Under the pieces are notes generated by a model that saw only the letters and a program-made list of their open reading frames with translations, did not search any database and was not told the DNA's origin. Source: Coturnix japonica (lineage: Eukaryota; Chordata; Aves; Galliformes; Phasianidae). Taken from it: 64,000 nt of DNA. Position 1 is the first letter of the stretch, and every line of letters begins with the position of its first letter. The translations under genes were made by a program, and so were the position numbers. Location: NCBI RefSeq assembly GCF_001577835.2, contig NC_029541.1:4211141-4275140 (forward strand), in the 5' to 3' direction. Shown in pieces: positions 28,170-42,555 of this stretch.

Positions 28170-31100
28170 ATGATGAAGCTCAAGTCCAACCAGACTCGCA
28201 CCTACGACGGGGACGGCTACAAGAAGCGGGCGGCCTGTCTGTGCTTCCGCAGCGAGAGCGAGGAGGAGGTGAGGGCCGGGCCGGGCGCTGTGGGGGCGTC
28301 CGTTCAACGCTGCCAAACTCGGGGCTCTCCCCGCTCCCATAAACCCCCTTTTTTTCCCCATTTTTCCCCTTTTTTTTCCTTTTTTTCCCCGTTTCTCTCT
28401 TTGTTGAACGCGATCTAATGCCCCCGCGCTGAGGCTGATGGTGGAGCAGCCCGGTGAGGAGCTTTGGCAGCGCTCTGGAGCAACCACGCTGGCAGAACTT
28501 CAGTCCAATGCATCACATGAGATGGGAGAGGAAACCTGACCTTGGGTTTATAAAAAGAAACGGGGATAAAAGGGGACTGATGGAGTGCCAGGAGCTGCCC
28601 AGCAGAGCGGCTGGGGAGGAAGTGGGAATTAAAGGTGAATTGGGTGCTCTGAGACCCGTTGCCAAGGGCTGGGATCGGCCTGACGTTGGAAAGAGGAACT
28701 TTGCTCAGATGTGGATTTTGTTTTTGGGCCGTTTTCTCTTTTTAATTTGCTTTTGACGTGGGCACAAAGCAGCCTGCACCGCACCTCACTTCATTGACTG
28801 GCTCCTGAGCGGCTGTTGTGAAGGCTTTGTTCTCCCGATTATCATATTTGTAGCTACAGGAAATAGAAGGGAACGCAGACAGTTCGCTGGAGGAAAGTCA
28901 ATTAGCATAGTGTGCAGTTAGTAGTTAACGTGCTGCTGGAGGCTGAGCAAAGCCTTTGTAGCTGCGCTGTCATGGTGAGGAGTGTCAGCATCTCAAGTGG
29001 AAATGATGTGAAATAAACAGGACAGAGACTTGTTGCAGCTGCACCTTCCCACCTTTCAGGACATTGATGCTCCTTTGAGTTTGCTATGAAGGAGCCTGTA
29101 ATCACATTGTGTAATGATGCTGGGGCTTATCAGCTTGTGTGGTCGAAGGGTTTCCTGATGCACCTTCAGCTGGGGAGGCAGTTCTTAAGAACCAGCTGTT
29201 GGGCCATGTTAGAACTGTGTGTATTGGGTTGGTGTGGGTGCTCAGCTGAGTGCTGTACGCTCCTTTTGCTTTCAGTCCCTCTTAGCATTTGGCCCCAGAG
29301 AAATCAGGTGTGCTGTGCTGGTCCATGACACAAGATGCACTAATTGCTTTGTTAATGATGCAGTGTGGGATGCAGATTGATTTCCTCAAGCGTGCACACG
29401 TGGGTGCCTCGTTGTGAGCCCCAGAAAGGGCAGGTTAATGAATTATGGTTGTGTTTGATTGTGAATTGGGCTCTGAGGGCCTCACACAGCGGATTATTTA
29501 TGATATCTGTGTGTTTAATGCAGGGCTGGAGCTGCATTGTGCCATCTCATCTCTGATGTTCCAACCACGTGGGGTTGTTCAACAGATTGGTTGAGGAAAG
29601 TTGTTAACAAAGATTGATTGATTGATGACTTTGATTGAAGTGGGATTTAGGGTTTCATTAAAGGGTCTCTCCTGGCAGGGAGAAAAAGAATAGGGCCAAA
29701 ATCTGTTAGTAAAGATCTATTGAAGGTTTACTGTTGGAAAATGAAGGCCAAAAGCAAGCTGTGCTAAAGGAGCCTGCTGTACATTGCATTGTTTGTTTCT
29801 GCTTCTGGTTACAGTTTCTTTTGAGGGCTTAAGAAACAGCAGCTGCTCTCTATCCCAGTTCTCCTTCACTTCCCACTATGAGATAAAAGAGCTGCCTTGG
29901 AGTTCCTGATTGTTCACCATTTAAACGATCAGTGGGAGAGCTCGGAGATGAAGAGAGCCCAAGTCTTGCGTTACCTCCCAAGTCATTCCTTATTGCCATT
30001 GTCGGTGTGTTTCAGTATTACGGTGTTATTTTGAAGTAGTACAAGTATTTGTGTGTGTGTGTAGGGCAGCTGTTTCAATGAGGAAAGGTTCCAGAACGTG
30101 TCAGTAACCTCTCAGCATCACAGAGCAGATGGAAGGCTGCTTAATGGCAGCACCCCTGTTCTATTTGAACAGAAATTAAAAGCAACTGTTTGGCTTTAAG
30201 TCCCGGGCTGGTGTAGCTACAGGTTTAAGCACGCCTGCATTGTAACTGGTGAAAGGACAAACCGCTCGTTAACAACTGGTGTTCTTTAAAGACGCTGGGA
30301 GGAAATGCTTGGGGAAGAAAAGCATCCAGGATTGGCCGTCTTTTTTTCCAACTGTGAATGGAGGCTGAATTAAGATGGGAGAGCAGAACTTTCACACAGC
30401 TCTGGTAAGAACTCTGGCTCTGGAGCTGTGTGTGTGTGCCAGGCCAACACTGTCACCAAAAGCCACGTTAAGGAGCCCCCGCAACGGCCTCAATTGGGGG
30501 AAGCAATTTGAATGCAAACAAACCTTCCTCTTCTTGCCCCTCCTGGGTCACTTGGGAACAAAACTGTGATGTAGTGCAGCAGTTTTCAAATGTTAACTGT
30601 AGGCTCTTGCTGATCACACAGTGTTCTATGCCATCCTTTGTGCGTTGGCTTCAATATAAAAATATTATTAGCTGGAACCACTTGGAGCACTTTGCTGCCT
30701 GCAAGTAAAGGGAGCTCGGCATCATATGATCGTGGTGCTGCTGGTGGAATAGAGTCTCACAGCCCTTGTTCCAATGGCTCAGCTTAACTCTTGCCATTCC
30801 CTTCAGCTACAGAGAAGGTTTGGGGTTGAAACCGAGCAAAGCTCTCCCTGCCTGCTCATAACCCGTTACCACGGCCCAGTTCAGAAATGACTTTGTGCCT
30901 CTGCCCTCCCTGCTGTGCTTGTAACTCGCTTTCTCCAAAAGCAAGAGTGTATTCTGCCAAACTGGGCTTCTATCTAAGAAGTGCTTTCTGCCCTTCTGTA
31001 ATGGAAGCCTGTGTAAGCAATTCCACAGTCTCTTGTGCTTTCCCAAGCTACAGTGGGATGACAGTGGTTAAATTTTCACTTTGCTGGGAGCTCCATAAGC

Positions 31101-34100
31101 TGTTGGGAATCTGAAAAGCTGAATCAGGTTTTATTCCCCTGGAACTCGAGGGTCACTGCATGGTCAGCACACAGGTTTTGCCAGGCAAACCAAACGGGGT
31201 TTAGGGTCTTTGGGAGTGCCTTATTATCAGCCCTTTGCTGCTGAGGCTGGGGCCCTCCGGCTGCCTCCTGCCCTGCAGATAATTCTTGTGGTTACCCGAA
31301 ACGCAGCCTTGCTGCAGGGACAGGCTCGTGGCCGTGTCCATCTTCTGGAGGAGCAGCAGTCACTCTAAAGTTACAAGAAATGTGTAGTAACGGTAATGTG
31401 AGCCGTGGTGTTCGGGAGGAGTGTGGGACAGGGTGATTGATTGGTATTATTCTAAGAAGTGGCATAAAAACATGCAGGGTTTTCTCTACTTTTCTTTTCC
31501 TATGGTTATCACGCCATAGGTGTGATCCAAATCACGTGAACCTCTTCCAGCCCGGCTCTTCTTTCCCTTCTCAAGACTTGTGCTTTACTTTTGTCGTGTT
31601 CTGTAGGGTGGATTATTTCCTCTTCTATAGACTCATAGAATGGCCTGGGTTGAAAAGGACCATCACAATAATCACGTTTCAACCCCCTGTTATATGCAGG
31701 GCTGCCAACCACCAGCCCAGGCTGCCCAGAGCCACATCCAGCCTGGATTCCAGCTTCCCACCATCCATTTGCTGCCTCTGTTTTCCAGATGTGGCATCGT
31801 AAGTGAAATCAAATTGTGCCACAGAGCAAGATGTGGGTTTTTGTGCCCCAAAACATCGCTCATCTGAGACAACTGTGCTGCTGAGGACAAGCAGCTCTCC
31901 TGTGATGCTCAGGACCGGGCTGTTCACTGTCTTGCTGTTGAGGTTTTGCATTGCAGTGTGTGGGTCTGGCTGTGACCTGCTAACCACAGGCTGTGCCTTT
32001 GCTGCCTTGCATTGTGCGAGCTCTGTAACGTGCCCTGAATAGCAAGAGGTCACAAGCACTGTCCTGCAGGCCCCGTGCTCCTTGGCGTGCTTCTTTGGGC
32101 TGCTCAGTGTTGGTAATTTGGCAAAGCGTGTGGTTTGTGGTGTAGTGTAATTGAGGCTGTTTCTGCTGGTTGAATGGAGGAGTTTCTGCAGGGCTTTGCT
32201 ATGGGGAGCAGCTCCTCGTGGCTCCTCAGGAGCACAGTATCAGCCCCTGTGTTCTTAGTGCCTGGAGGTGGTTCAATACAGTCAGATGGATCTTGGTTTT
32301 GTCAGTTCTAAAAGCACCGAGTAAAAATACATTGGCGTTATGAGAGCATTTGTGAGCTTTGGGTAAAGCATAAAAGGTCTTTATAACACTACGGTGTCCT
32401 GGCTGGCAACAGGGCAACTCAGAGCCTCCAAATCCTGAATGCAGACACTCCCATTGAATTAAAACTTTCAAACAAAGGCAGATTGTACAGGAGAAAGGCG
32501 CCGGGGCCGGCCCTCTTCTCCACCCATCTCCATGAAGTGCCTTGTGAGATTTGCTGGTTCCTTGCAGTCTGTGTTCTAATAAATGATGCTAAAGTGAAAC
32601 AAGTTTTGTCACTTTACATTGGTAGAAATAAATACAAGGGCTGTCTCAAGCTGGTTTCTGGCAGCAGGATGGTGTTGGGATGGGGAGCACCTGTTTGCCA
32701 TCTTTGCTGCCCCTTTCCTGCCTGGTGTGTGTGTGTTTGGAGGCCTTTCCTGGAAGGCTGGCAGGTAGGCAGCTCTAATAACATGCCAGGTTAGCTTCTA
32801 ATCATGCTGCAGCCCTTTTGGTCTTTGCTGTAATGCTTCTATGGAGCCTCTTTCTAGGAATCACGTTGGTTACAATGCAGCTACTGTTGTTTTATTTATG
32901 GGTGGCTGCTGTTTAAATCGAGCGTCGCAAGGGAGAACCTGAGCCTCAATCTGCTCTGTTAACTCACATAGAGCTCAGCTGTGTGCGCCTGCAATGGAGC
33001 ACCATTATTCTGGGGGGAGGTGATGTGATTAGAAAGGAAGACCTGTGTGTAGTGAAGTCATGGTAAGGTCAGCAGTGCAGAATGGGGCCTCCCCAATAAA
33101 GGTCTGGTTCCCATTCTCTGTAGTTGGAAAACGATTCTGACTTTGTTACGGCAGCAATACTGTTCCATCTCTGTGCTGAGGGAGCTCAGCCCCTGCTCTG
33201 CTGTTATCTCCCCATCTGCAGGTATGCTGCTCCCCCAGCCAGCTGCAGGGGAAAGGTTTTAGCTGAGGAATGCAGTTGTTATCTTGGAGCCAGCATTCAG
33301 GCTGCTCCTCCCGAACACTCAGTGCTGTGTTCAGCAGATCACGTTTGTATTGGCTTTGGGGCAGCCTGTGAGATGGATGGAGCGTGGCCCCTTGTGAAAA
33401 TGAGGGTTTGAGGGGGAACCTTTTCACTGGATGCAGTTCTTAGATGTGTGAGTTTAGAACAGGACAATGTCTCACCCTCATTGTGAACCTGGGCCCTTTG
33501 TCTGGGGAGAGCTCATTGGGAGCAATATCCTGTTTAAAGCTGTTCAAAAGGAGTGACCTTGTAGGGCAGCTTCCTGCTCCCTCTGGATGGGATTTCCTTT
33601 TTATTAAACAGGAAATAGTCTGATTACATAAAAGTGTGAGAATGACAGGTTCTTCCTTCCCAGCGCAGGTTGTTGGTGTTAATTCTATTTAGAAGATGCT
33701 CAACTGCCAAACCAGCTGAAGTTAATTTACTTGGACTTAAACTGTTGTTTACACCTAAATGGTTCCTACTGCTGCTGGTAAAGCATTGCCTTGCTCCAAA
33801 CTACCCAGCAGAATTAAGGCAGCCCTTTCAGCTTCATTCATTTCTGGCGTATATTCTGATCTCTGCAATTCATTAGACAGACTGCTTAGGGCTCAGGGGA
33901 TTGAAGGGTTTGAAGTTCAACAATTGATGTTGCTTCCTGTATTGCAGGATTGAAACGTGGGCTCAGACTGAAGCAGGAACAGGAGGCTTTGGGACATCAT
34001 TATGGTGGGACCCACAGCGTGTTGCTGATCGGGGCATTCTGACACTTGAGAACGCAGAGTTGAGTTCCAAACTTAGGAAAGGTTAGGCCAGCAGTTGCCA

Positions 34101-37100
34101 AAACGTTTGTTGTGACCCCTCTTCAGTTTCTGCTTTAAGCTTTGCTGCTCCTGGTTGGAGAGCTGCTGTTTGGAGTCCACAAATGATCCATGTTCCAGTC
34201 CATGGGCTGCCCCCATCCCTGGGCATTGTCTGGATGGCCCCAAAAAGGAACGGATCTCTTTGCAGGGTGGTTGGCAGGCAGCTGAGAGCTTCCAGAATAG
34301 AAAGTACTGCAGAACCTCTGAACTCTTCACTTTGTTTCTGTCTCACAAGTGCAATTTTGAGGTCTATAGGTGGGTTATTTCCTGAAAATTAGTGCAAATC
34401 TGCTCATCCTCCACTTGTAGGTCAATATTTACACAGTAAAGCCTTGGATTTTAGCATCTTGCTCAGTTTAACTTCCGAATATCTGGTTGAAACAGCGATG
34501 ACTGGCCTGTAACCTAATTGGACTGCTATGCTGGAAAGTTTCTGGAGCAAGTTGCTTTGGCTCTGAGCTTTGTGCCAGGGAAGTGATGAAGTATAGCATG
34601 ATGACTGTAATGAACGAGCTTTGTTTAGAGAGCTGAAAAACAGTTTTGTTTTGAGTTTCCATCCCTGCTCATGGATGTATCACAAGTAGGTTCCATAAGC
34701 ACAGCGTCTCCGTTTTCTTTGGGGGATTTTCATACAGCTGAAGTTGTTAGTTGGCTTCTTGTTTCCAAAAGACAACAAGTATGTTTAATGAGGCTAAACC
34801 CAACTGCGCAGAGCAGAATTACTATGGAATAAAACATTCTGAGGAAAAACTCCCACAAAAAGGCTGTCCATCTACTCAACCTTCTTGTGGGGTTTTAGGT
34901 GGTTAATAGTTTATATTTTGCTTATACATCTCACTGAACAGCCTCATCCAAAGCCAAATTGAAATAATTTGGAGGGCCTTGGTGTTGTAGATGATGCAGT
35001 TGGCACTGCTGCTTGCAATGGGCTAATGAGACTGTATTGAATAATGCCAAGTATTTTCAAGAGCCCACATTGGATTGGCCGTATTTGGAGGTGCGTGAGA
35101 TGCAAAGACAAATTCTCTCCTCCAGTTGGGCTCTGTGCAGCAGCATCACTTTGTGTTCATGCATCTGCTGTGCTCTGTTCTCAGGTGCTGCTGGTTAGCA
35201 GCAGTCGTCATCCTGATCGATGGATCGTCCCTGGGGGTGGCATGGAGCCCGAGGAGGAGCCCAACGTGGCTGCTGTGCGAGAAGTCTGCGAAGAGGTAAG
35301 TGCTCAAAGAACAGGAGCTCTGCGTGTTTGCATCACTCCAGCTTGGTTTCCTGCAGGTAAAGAGAAATCTGTGGTCACTGTGCTGTCTGCATTGTGTGTA
35401 TGGGGGAATGAGGGGCCTAAATGAAGGGTATGATGGACTAGATGGGCCCTCAGAGATCCCTTCAGACTCTAAGGATTCTTGGATAATACAGAATGACCCG
35501 TATGGAGAAGGCCTGCTTTTGTGTTGAAGCTGGGAGAGCTATTTTTCATATTTAATTAAAGGAATTTAAGGTCAGCAAATGGTAACGGGCTGCATCACAT
35601 GTAGCATTTGTCTTTAGAACTCACTACTGAATATTACTGAACAGGAGAGATGCTTGGATTCAGAAACGATTAAATGATTATATATGGATGACCAAGTCAG
35701 GCCGTAGTTATGTAAGGCAGGATTAAAATGCTTTCAAGAGGTTTATGAATCTTTGTGCTACAGAACAGAAACGAGGAGCTAATTGATGGGAGCTGGGAGG
35801 AAGCTTCTCCCATGGTTGCTGTATTTAATTGTCCTGTATATGAAGACTTTCTTTCCCCTGAGTAGTTGGAAATACCTGTTGTGTTTCTCTTTGGACGTTC
35901 TATAATCCATCAGTTGATCACAAGGATGGGAAGGTTTATACAGTGAACTTTGGTTTAGGTCCCCTAGTGCTGGGCATTGCTGCTTGCAAATTGTGTTCAG
36001 CCTGTAGGATCGTTCTTGCTTTTTTAGGAACTCGTTAATCTTTCAAATATGAGCCAAAGTGAGTTTAACCAGAACAACGGGAATATTTTTAGCTACGGAG
36101 TCCTGCTTTACAGCCTAATCATTATTAATTATGAAGTTATTTGATACAGAAGTCAAAGGTTCATTCAGGAGATGCGTGGCTTCGCCTTTCAAATCCTTAA
36201 AATAAATCTGTATCGACCCTCCCTTTCTCAGGCGGTGAAGCTTGGAAGAGTTGCTCTCTTTCCATGACAGCTCGGTGGTTGAAAGGAAGCCTTGGCATGG
36301 ACTCAATCTGCAGAGAAGGAACTGGTTTGGGCTGGCTGAGATAATCCCCTCTCACTCAGCTGGTGTTCCCTGGCTCACGTGGACTGATGCCGAATGAGAG
36401 TGTAATTCAAACTGTGGCAGCCTGGCAGGGTTGAGTCATTCCCAGCAAAAACCACCTATGTGCTCGAATGCTGCTCAACAAACAGCCAACACAGCCAGCT
36501 CAGAGAGCTCTGCCTTGCAGAGGTGCTAACCTCTGCCACAGCTCAACCCGTTGGTGCCATGCAGTGGGAGATAAAAGCTCTCCTGCAGGCCTGTTGTGTG
36601 GGTAAAATCACCTGAGCCCTCCTACGGTGTATGGTCAGAGCAGCTGACAAACACAGGGCAGCATGTGGGCTTATAAGGCCTTCCTGAAATCTGTTTGTGT
36701 TCCAGCGCTCCGCTCGCAATACACCAAATTAGAATGTATATCAACTGCCTTGGGCTCAGCGAGCTGTTTACTGTAAAATGTTGCTGGGGAATGTGCACGT
36801 GAGAGGGCAATGTTTGCTGTGCTCGTGCTGTAAGGGACTCGTGCAGCCTGCACTACTGATTTGGCAGGGGCAGCATTTTATGAGGCTGCTTGCTGGGCAA
36901 CTGGTGTGCGTGCTAGCTGGAACTTGCTGCTGAGAATTAGGCTGTTAATCCTTGTTCATCCTTTCATGTGAATTTCAGCTTTTTCCCTTATGTGTGTGTG
37001 TTGCAGCTGAGGCTTTCTGTGTAGGTTTGCTGCCTTTGCTCCTCTCCTGGGACAGGTGACAGGGAGGCAGCAGGTCAGCTGAGCAGCTCCCACTGCCTGC

Positions 37101-40100
37101 ATTAGGAGAGAGAAAACCCAGCGCTGCCCATGCTGTGCACAGCAGTGGTGTTATCCTGCAGGAAGGTGGCTGTGTGTGCTGAGCAGTCACAGAGATTTGC
37201 AGACGCATTTGCTGATGTTGGTCTGCCTTTTCCTTTTTAATAAGAGCCAGTTGGAAGAGCTGGAAGGGCTCAGTCCCCTTTCAGTTGTGGTCTCTATAGA
37301 TGACAATGAGCTGGTTTTTTTCAACTCAGTCTTTTTTTTGCATGCTGTGCATTTTCTTTTTCAAATATGCTTCCCTAAATGGAGAATTGAAACTTGTGCA
37401 TTCGCTGTTTAATTCCATCATCAATGTGTGGATCACTGCTGTAAGAGTCACGCCAAGAAATCAGACTTTACCTCTTCCCAGTTTTCAGCATTTCAGAATG
37501 GCTCTTTGAGTGAAATCTGCCATCCCTTTGTCCCAGTTTGAGTTCAAGTCCTTGTCCTAGTTTACATAAGGACTCTCCATATTAATCTGTCCCAGCTGAT
37601 GTATTAAAGCAGACAGGTACCAACTCTTGTCACGCTTTCTGTTGTCTGTATGCAATGCGAACTGACAGAGTTCTGTAGGCAGAGTGGCAGCAGATGAGCG
37701 CTGCAGCTCTGAATGGGAGCCATCTTATAGAGTGAACCCCTTACTTAGAATTACGGGGCCTTTTAAAGTACAAATTATTGCCAGCATGGTGTGTTCTGGG
37801 TTTCTTCCTCCTTGGATTCAGTTTCTCTCTGCTGAAATGAATGTCATGTTGGGAATAAGGGCTTTTCATGGGTGTGAGCAACTGGTGAAGAACATGTTTT
37901 AGAAATAGCTGCCTTAAATTCAACTTCTTATGGAGTGACTTTGAAGGAAGCTTCCACGTTCATCTGTTAAACCCAAAGGCATTTAATTCTGCTCTTAGAG
38001 CATCTTTCGCATCCTGACCTTTAAATACTGAGAAATGTCAAGTTCTATAAGATTACGGAAGTGTTGGTCGTGCTTCCTTCATGGGGAGCAAAAGGAAGAT
38101 AAGCTGTGCTTTATCTGTGATCAAACGGGCAATGGATGCTGCTATCAGAACTAGTCCATCTTGCAGCCCTTTGATCTGGTTGCTGGACAGTAGTTTCCAT
38201 CTCGAGGCTTCTGAGCGATCTTTTCAGCTTCATGTGTTCTGTGAGTGATTTAGGATACGAATAACGATGTCTTTCAGTGCCAGCATAGGAAGCCCTGTGT
38301 TGTATGTGCAGCATCACGGCAGGGATTGTGAACGAGTGAGGTGTGATAGCTTTGAGCTCTTCATAGGTTTATAATACTCTGTGCAAACAGACAGTGAAGC
38401 TGGTCTGCTATTACCTTGTCTACTCAAAACTCAGTTTTATGAGTGTAATGCTTGGAAGTTCTTTTGTGGTGGTATTTTATAACTGCATCAGCTGTAATGC
38501 AGGGAAGAATTAGTTAACTAAATGTAACCCTCTGTGAGACACAGATACAGCAAGAAAATTTGCCTAGCTGCTGTATAATTGGTGTCTTCAGAACTTGTCT
38601 AAGCTAGCAGCCCTTATGGGTGTGATTTACTGCCTTCAGTTCTGCAAGCATTAGAGAGTTGGGTGTTCTACCACAATCCTGTTGCCCAGCAGTATTCTAT
38701 AGTAGATGCAGGCTTTGAGCCTAATAGAGCAAAGTAAAATAGCTGAAATTCCAACCCACATTTTCCTTAGCTCAGATGGAAGGAAATAAAAGCTGTCCCT
38801 AGGAACAGATGGTGTTGCTGCAGGCTGCTTTTTGCATCTGACCCCAACTTATTTTCAGCTTTGAAACCTGAACCTGCTGTTCTTGGATGTCTTCGGTAAT
38901 TTCTCTTTATTCAAACAAGTTGTTCTGTGAGCAGCAGAGCCAGTAAAACTTCATTTCCTCCCCATTTTGGTTGCTTATCCAGCATGCCCAGCCCACCCCT
39001 GCCATGTGCTGGTTGGGGGCAGCTGTGTGCTGTGCTCCTGCTAAGGCTGCCTCCCCGTTAGGACTATGTTAGACATTGCAAACTGGTTTGGATCTGCTGG
39101 ATGCATGGAGCAGAGGGGGAGGGGATGCATGCCCGAATAACTTGGGCTGCTGCTGCCAGGCAGCCCATGGCTCTCAATCCAGTTACTACCGAGGAGAAAA
39201 TTCCGGAGTCATCTGGTGCAAATTAAGGCTTAGATCCAGTGCCAGTCCTGGGTGAGCCTGTGGCTGGGCTCTGGCTTTCCAAGAAAATGCTCATCACTGC
39301 ACAGCAGGGATTGGGGGAAGGTGCAGAAGGGTTGACCCCCATAGGAGCCCCCATAGGACAGTCATTGCGTTGGAAGATTTCATGGTCGACGTGCTTTGCA
39401 ATCTTCAAAGCTTTACTGTTTCCCACTTTGATTATGGCCAGCCTAATATTTGATTGAATCACACCACTCAGCACCGTTTGCATGCGATAAACTCACAGAC
39501 AGAGGAAGCCTTGGCACTTCTTTCAGCTGCCTAATAATAATTCAGCGTGGTTTTCCTGCTGCACCTTCACTTGGAGTCACGGTTTTGTGCCATTTGGATG
39601 AGTAAGTCCAGGCTGAATAGAGAAGAAGGATGCTGGATTGTAGACTGGGTGTTACTTTGGATACCTCTTTGCTTCACCAGAACTAAAGGAAGGGCTCCAT
39701 GTGCCTCTGGTTCACTCCTGAGAGCCATTAGTGCAGGTCAGCAGCAGCAGCTCTTCAGATGAGGTAGAACTGCTCGTATGCAAAGGTCAGTGTGAGTTCT
39801 GTGTGCTGGCCTTGGCTGAGCGCATACATGTGAGCGGTGACCTTCATGGAACTGCTCTTTGACTCCAGAAATAGCTTTGTGCTTAATAGCCAGTGGCCCA
39901 CCTGTGGGCCAGGCAGAACGTTTTACTTGTGCTTGGAAGTTATTTTCTTAAGCTGTAATTCTATAAAGGTAAAAGTGCTGAGCCCTGAAGTGATGTTTAT
40001 CCATCCCCAGGCCGTAAGAACCTTTAGAGAAGGTTCTGGTAGGAATTGAGGCTGTATCGATGTGCCATTAATAATGTGTCATTTTTTGGTTTTCCTCCAG

Positions 40101-41010
40101 ATTGAATTAAAAAAAGAAAAAGATTTGAGTGCAGAAAAATAAGGGAAGAAATCCTGGGAATGCAGGCATGGCTGGAGCTCCCAGTGCTCCTGTATGAGTT
40201 CTCTTGTGACCATTAACTGTCTGCTTCTTGTTCTAAGGGAGCTGCTCCTGCTCAGCACATGGGGCAATGCCTGTTGACTTGTCGTTAAAGCCTTTCTTTT
40301 TTCCTTTCAACTTTCCTAGGCTGGAGTGAAAGGGACGTTAGGAAGATTGGTGGGAATTTTTGAGGTAAGTTTCAGACACGGTTTGGGGCTGGGAGGTTTA
40401 GTTGTATAAAACCCTCTTGGAGTAAAAACCTCTTCCCAGTTTTTCCCACTTCACCAGTGATTCATTTGGAATTAGCAGTGATAAGGCAGCACAACACTGA
40501 ATCTTCTCAGTGCCTTCATCCCTTCCTTAGTGCTTCCTTTTCCTCTCTGATCACCTTGTCACTGTTCTGTTCCCTTTGCCTTCCAGAATCGGGACAGGAA
40601 ACACAGGACATATGTTTACGTACTTATTGTCACAGAAGTGTTGGAAGACTGGGAGGACTCTGTCAATATTGGTAAGTTTGGCTGCTTGGGGGGAGGAAAA
40701 AAGGGTGGCCAAATAGTGGGCTCTGTGGCCTGGGGGAGGTCATTCCAGCCACGCTGTGTTTAACTCCTGCACCAGGCACAGAGCGTGAAGAGCACTGTGT
40801 CATTTTGCTGCACTTGCTGATTTTTCTTTGTTGCCCGCAGGAAGGAAAAGGGAATGGTTTAAGATCGAAGATGCCATCAAAGTTCTGCAGTATCACAAAC
40901 CGGTGCAGGCCTCGTATTTTGAAACCTTGAGGCAAGGCTGCTTGGCAAACAACGGCACTCCAGTCATGACCACGACGTTCTCTGAGGGCTCCGTGTCTGA
41001 CATCAGATGA
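28170..41010 (+). CDS. NUDT3: Diphosphoinositol polyphosphate phosphohydrolase 1 (DIPP1), Nudix hydrolase
   Basis: NUDT3 removes the beta-phosphate from diphosphoinositol polyphosphates (PP-InsP5, bis-PP-InsP4), hydrolyses diadenosine polyphosphates and has reported mRNA decapping activity. Coding exons are 28170-28268, 35185-35295, 40320-40364, 40587-40671 and 40841-41010: 510 nt and 169 aa (human 172). The Nudix box is intact and spans the junction of exons 2 and 3: G51, E57, R65-E66, E69-E70 and G72 fit GX5EX7REUXEEXGU. The start MMKLKSNQTRTYDGDGYKK is close to identical with human. The C-terminus (NNGTPVMTTTFSEGSVSDIR) is shorter and diverged, as is common in this family. Intron 1 (6.9 kb) and intron 2 (5.0 kb) contain only CR1 tails and unremarkable AT-richer DNA; I see no nested gene. 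Confidence 0.97.
31620..31765 (-). mobile_element. CR1 LINE 3' fragment in NUDT3 intron 1
   Basis: The stretch begins CTCATAGAATGGCCTGGGTT and continues through a GGGCTGCCAACCACCAGCCC block and CCCAGAGCCACATCCAGCCT. This is the reverse complement of a CR1 3' end. It is truncated at its own 5' side and antisense to NUDT3. Confidence 0.85.
35415..35490 (+). mobile_element. CR1 LINE 3'-tail fragment in NUDT3 intron 2
   Basis: GATGGACTAGATGGGCCCTC, followed by CAGACTCTAAGGATTCTTGG, matches the plus-strand CR1 tail. It lies about 125 bases after NUDT3 exon 2. Confidence 0.75.
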
Positions 41011-42555
41011 CTGAGGACGTCCCTGTGAGAGAGAGTTTGGAAAACAGACTGAAACATGGATCTCCCCCCTCCCCCTCCCCTTTTTCACATGCCTCCTCTA
41101 TCAAACAAGGCAGCAGCCTGTGGCAGAGCAAGTGTTAAAGAGTGCTGCAATTTAGTGCAAGGTGGGATTTTTTTTGTTGTTGTTGTTGGCTTCTTTTTGT
41201 TTTATTTGATTTTTTTGCTTTTTTTGGGTATGTATTTTGTAAGATACATTCTGTGCATGAAGTGCCCCTATCCCGTCACACCGCTTCCATTGCCTGGCCA
41301 GCGAGGCTGCCACTTTTGCCTCTGCCTTGTGTTCTAAGTGTCCCATTAATGTCATCCCAGCCACAGCCACTTGGTTTCCTTTTTTTATTAATTAAAAGAC
41401 TTCAAATGTGAGCTCAGCTCTTTAAGTCTTAGTCCGTACTGTAAGGTGCTGTTTGCTCACTTGCAGCACATGTGTATAAACAGCATTTTTCTTTTATTTT
41501 TAGCTGGAGAATCTAACATTTTAATTCTTTTCTTTTTAATCCTGGTCTGCTCCCGAACTGAAGGGTTCCCAATTCATCCGTTTGCCTTTTGGTTTGGGGT
41601 TTTTTTTCCCCCCCTTCCCCTAACAACCAACGCTCTGTGGCACTGCTCATGGCTGGGCCAGTTTACTCCCCATTCAGCAACTCCCCTTTTGGTGCAGTGA
41701 CTCTTGAAGTTGAGGGCAGAGTTTTGATCACCTGCAGACATCCCCGCTGCTCAGTGGCTTCTCCTGCAGCTTCCGCCGCCGTTTCTGCTTTCACATCAAA
41801 ACGAAAGGAAAAAAAGAGTCGGTCCACAAATAAAACAGCCTCAGAAACGCTACGGTAGGAAACAGATTTCGCTGTCTGTGGTAGGAAGCGGGGATTCCTT
41901 TGGGGCTCAAAGTCTGACAAACTGGAGTGTCCATCACCAGTGCTGTTCTGATCCTGCTGCGTTCTGCTGATGTCTCTCCTTGTCCACATGCCTTATACCG
42001 CGCTGAACTGGATATCGTAGTTTGTGCTGAGCGTTGGATTGTACCTACTGAGCGTGACTGCGCGAACCCTGGGCTGGGTAACCACACGTATCCCTGAGGA
42101 GGAGCCCGGGGCTTTGCAGCACTTACAGGAGCACGTTTGGAACGTTTAAACTCTCCCTCTATGAAAGGTACAGCTGCCTCCTGAGCAGGATTGCTGCACC
42201 GTGGATAGGATCATAGCTCCCCTCATGCGTTGGCACACTTCACTTTTCTTTTTTTTTTTTGGTCGTTGTTCTGTTTTTATTGATGTAAGTTTCATGCTGT
42301 CTGATTTGCCAACAGTGTTGTCTAGTTGGGAAATAAAATGGGAAGGGTTGGGGCTGGGGGTGGGTCGGGACAGGTACAACTCGTGGGAGGGGCATTAATG
42401 AATCCCTGGCTTGGGACAAGAAGCAGTTGCTGGGTTCAGTGACTCCTCTTTTGTCAGAACAGCCAAGATGTGAAATTAAACCTGCAGTACTCTTTTATTT
42501 TTCATCTTTATTTAACAAAAGCATATTCTAATAAATACTCACTGTTTGGAGTTTT
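41011..42555 (+). other. NUDT3: NUDT3 3' UTR
   Basis: This is AT-rich sequence following the stop codon, with T-rich runs at about 41169-41225, 41600 and 42250. Several AATAAA copies occur (about 41827, 42334 and 42530). The one at 42530-42535 is taken as the likely distal end, with others possible further on (about 43194). Multiple signals suggest alternative polyadenylation. Confidence 0.55.
42530..42535 (+). terminator. NUDT3: NUDT3 poly(A) signal candidate
   Basis: An exact AATAAA lies in CTAATAAATACTCACTG, followed within 30 bases by TG- and T-rich sequence. It would give a 3' UTR of about 1.5 kb. Confidence 0.5.
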